Below, in pieces: positions 62,628 to 64,000 of a stretch of 64,000 nt of DNA. The notes under the pieces were generated by a model. The model made no database searches. It saw only the letters and a program-made list of their open reading frames with translations, and was not told where the DNA came from. The stretch spans positions 186,001-250,000 of the forward strand of contig JBELIP010000001.1 of the NCBI GenBank assembly GCA_042090785.1, given 5' to 3'. Made by a program: the position numbers and the translations under genes. The first letter of the stretch is position 1; each line of letters begins with the position of its first letter. The DNA is from UBA7434 sp042090785. Its GTDB lineage: Bacteria > Pseudomonadota > Gammaproteobacteria > Pseudomonadales > UBA7434.

Positions 62628-63824
62628 TTATTCAGAAAAATGGGCGATGACATCATTCAAAAATAATCGTCCTTTTTTTGTTGTCTTATAATACTTACCC
62701 CTTTCCTCCATTAAACCTTGTGCTTGTAGTTGCGTTATTGAATTGTGCACTATAGAAAAATCAAGGCCTGTGTGCTGTTCGAATAACTGTGCAGAAAAAC
62801 CTTGGTTTAAACGTAAAGCGTTCATCATAAATTCAATGGGTAGGTCTTCTTGTGTGATCACCGTTGATCCAGCCACTTTATTTTTTGTGCTTAGGTAGTC
62901 ACTAGGCGCTCTGGTCTTCCAGCGTCGAACAACCGAACCATTGCAACTTGAAATTTTTCCATGCGCACCGGCACCGATGCCAATATAATCGCCGAACTGC
63001 CAGTAATTTTTATTGTGCCTGCTTTGATTAGCGCTTGCGGCGTGTAAATCATCTGCAGCGTATAAATCGTTTGTAGCCTGCAAAGAACCTTTTGCAAAAG
63101 CCGACACTTCATATTGCTGATAATTCGCAGCAGCTAAAGCATCAAGGCCTGTCATAAATAAATTATCTAAAATATTTTCAACAGGCAAAGTGGGTGGTCG
63201 ATTATAAAAAACAGTATTTTTTTCTATAGTTAATTGGTACCAAGAAATATGTTCTGCGGAAAGGTCGAACGCTGCTTGCAGATCATCTAAACCCTCAGCT
63301 AAAGATTGCTCCGGCAAACCATGCATAAGATCAATATTAATATTATCGAACCCACATTGGCGCGCGGTATCAAATGCATGATAAATACTACGTTTATCAT
63401 GAATGCGACCTAGCCGCATTAACGCTGCATCAGAAAAACTTTGCGCGCCTAATGATAGCCGATTAATACCGGCATCAATAAAGCCTTTAAAGTTAGCTTC
63501 GTCAACAGCACCGGGGTTAGCCTCTATTGTAATTTCTGCATGACCGGCAAAATTTAGTCGCTGATTTAATGCCGAAAAAAGCTGAATGTAAAATTCACCC
63601 GATAGTAAACTGGGCGTACCACCACCAATAAAAACCGAGTGAATAACTCTTTGCTCATCAAGAAGACTCAATTCATTGTCGAGATCATCAAGCAATGCAT
63701 TAAGATAATTTTTTTCTGGCAAATCAGAGGAATGATGTTCGTGTGAATTAAAATCGCAGTAAGGACATTTTTTTACACACCAAGGAATATGAATATATAA
63801 ACCTAATGGTGGTAGCTGAATCAA
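62628..63824 (-). CDS. hemW: Radical SAM family heme chaperone HemW
   Basis: 398 residues. The 4Fe-4S motif is CVKKCPYC, followed by the F residue of CxxxCxxCxF, and GGGTPSLL is present. The HemN-specific N-terminal part is lacking, so it is HemW (heme transfer) rather than coproporphyrinogen oxidase. The start is TTG 63824 in a TTGA overlap with the rdgB stop; a normal N-terminus follows (IQLPPLGLYIHIPWC). An insert of repeated DDLHAA/DLYAAD-like residues (about 245-262) is unusual. Confidence 0.92.
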   Translation of the reverse strand: MIQLPPLGLYIHIPWCVKKCPYCDFNSHEHHSSDLPEKNYLNALLDDLDNELSLLDEQRVIHSVFIGGGTPSLLSGEFYIQLFSALNQRLNFAGHAEITIEANPGAVDEANFKGFIDAGINRLSLGAQSFSDAALMRLGRIHDKRSIYHAFDTARQCGFDNINIDLMHGLPEQSLAEGLDDLQAAFDLSAEHISWYQLTIEKNTVFYNRPPTLPVENILDNLFMTGLDALAAANYQQYEVSAFAKGSLQATNDLYAADDLHAASANQSRHNKNYWQFGDYIGIGAGAHGKISSCNGSVVRRWKTRAPSDYLSTKNKVAGSTVITQEDLPIEFMMNALRLNQGFSAQLFEQHTGLDFSIVHNSITQLQAQGLMEERGKYYKTTKKGRLFLNDVIAHFSE

Positions 63825-64000
63825 CTCATTAACCCTAGCTTATTTAATTGCGCTAATAAAAGCTGTAACGCCTGACCACGATGACTGATGCGGTTTTTGA
63901 CATCACGATCAAGCTCGGCACTTGCACAAGAATATTCAGGGAGATAGAACAATGGATCATAACCAAAACCGTTACTTCCTTGCGGTTCTGGTAAAATAAC
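63821..64000 (-). CDS. rdgB: XTP/dITP diphosphatase RdgB, C-terminal fragment
   Basis: The minus strand is open from the window edge to TGA at 63821-63823, giving 59 residues. GSNGFGYDPLFYLPEYSC and AELDRDVKNRISHRGQAL are the C-terminal RdgB/HAM1 signature. It removes non-canonical purine triphosphates. It overlaps hemW by 4 bp, and the rdgB-hemW order matches Pseudomonas and E. coli. Confidence 0.95.
   Translation of the reverse strand, partial: VILPEPQGSNGFGYDPLFYLPEYSCASAELDRDVKNRISHRGQALQLLLAQLNKLGLMS

Noticed and set aside
1..64000. CRISPR array, prophage, insertion sequence, toxin-antitoxin or defence island
   Set aside because: No repeat-spacer pattern, transposase, integrase or known defence gene was seen on either strand; nearly all genes are syntenic core genes.

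Overview
The window is a chromosomal segment of a gammaproteobacterium with moderately low GC (mid-40s percent by eye; I could not compute it). Gene order closely follows Pseudomonas aeruginosa in several blocks: fimX-serB-parC; ridA-spoT-rpoZ-gmk-yicC-rph-crc-pyrE; argB-algC-coaBC-radC-rpmB-rpmG; rsmD-ftsY-ftsE-ftsX-rpoH; gshB-tonB-pilG-pilH. Genes such as slmA, epmB, a proteobacterial two-domain ArsR regulator and a ZnuD-like receptor point instead to a marine relative of the Cellvibrionales/Spongiibacteraceae type. That placement is inference. The sequence is draft quality: exactly 100 Ns (33923-34022) interrupt pilH, and three otherwise normal genes carry a single disabling change.

Layout. 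1-4143: the end of epmB, a frameshifted FimX-neighbour gene and fimX. 4171-7741: serB and parC on the minus strand. 8280-11984: a PIN-PhoH ATPase, a lipoprotein alkaline phosphatase and a short-chain dehydrogenase. 12077-15155: an outer-membrane barrel gene with an in-frame amber, then the typA-dtd operon. 15411-21633: a neurotransmitter-type Na+ symporter, a divergent LysR/fpr pair, dusC and btuB with a cobalamin riboswitch. 22103-25555: a DMT exporter divergent from a DUF2946-like/ZnuD-like TonB receptor pair. 25891-27144: an HD-GYP gene with an in-frame ochre. 27324-32890: a methyl-cycle operon (ArsR-methyltransferase regulator, metK, ahcY, metF, rsmE).

33114-36590: a chalcone-isomerase-like secreted protein, pilH and pilG (minus strand), gshB and tonB. 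36618-41502: a minus-strand run CPXCG protein-ridA-spoT-rpoZ-gmk-yicC. 41783-45752: rph, crc, pyrE, a DUF4124-like gene and slmA. 46348-51289: argB, membrane-anchored algC and coaBC, with no dut between algC and coaBC. 51541-56840: radC, rpmB, rpmG, mutM, ggt, coaD and rsmD. 56993-60883: ftsY-ftsE-ftsX and rpoH, the latter behind a perfect CIRCE operator. 61062-64000: a DUF423 protein, trmB, a CBS protein, hemW and the end of rdgB.

Themes. Twitching motility control appears twice (FimX and PilG/PilH), and the HD-GYP gene and FimX place cyclic di-GMP signalling alongside it. The methyl-cycle operon has two matching operators that bracket its promoter. No phage, insertion sequence, CRISPR array, tRNA or rRNA gene was seen. 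Almost everything is core genome. The unusual points are regulatory (CIRCE before rpoH, dyads before the ArsR-methyltransferase gene) and structural (in-frame stops, absent dut, missing pilI/pilJ/chpA after pilH). I found no clear undescribed multi-gene system.
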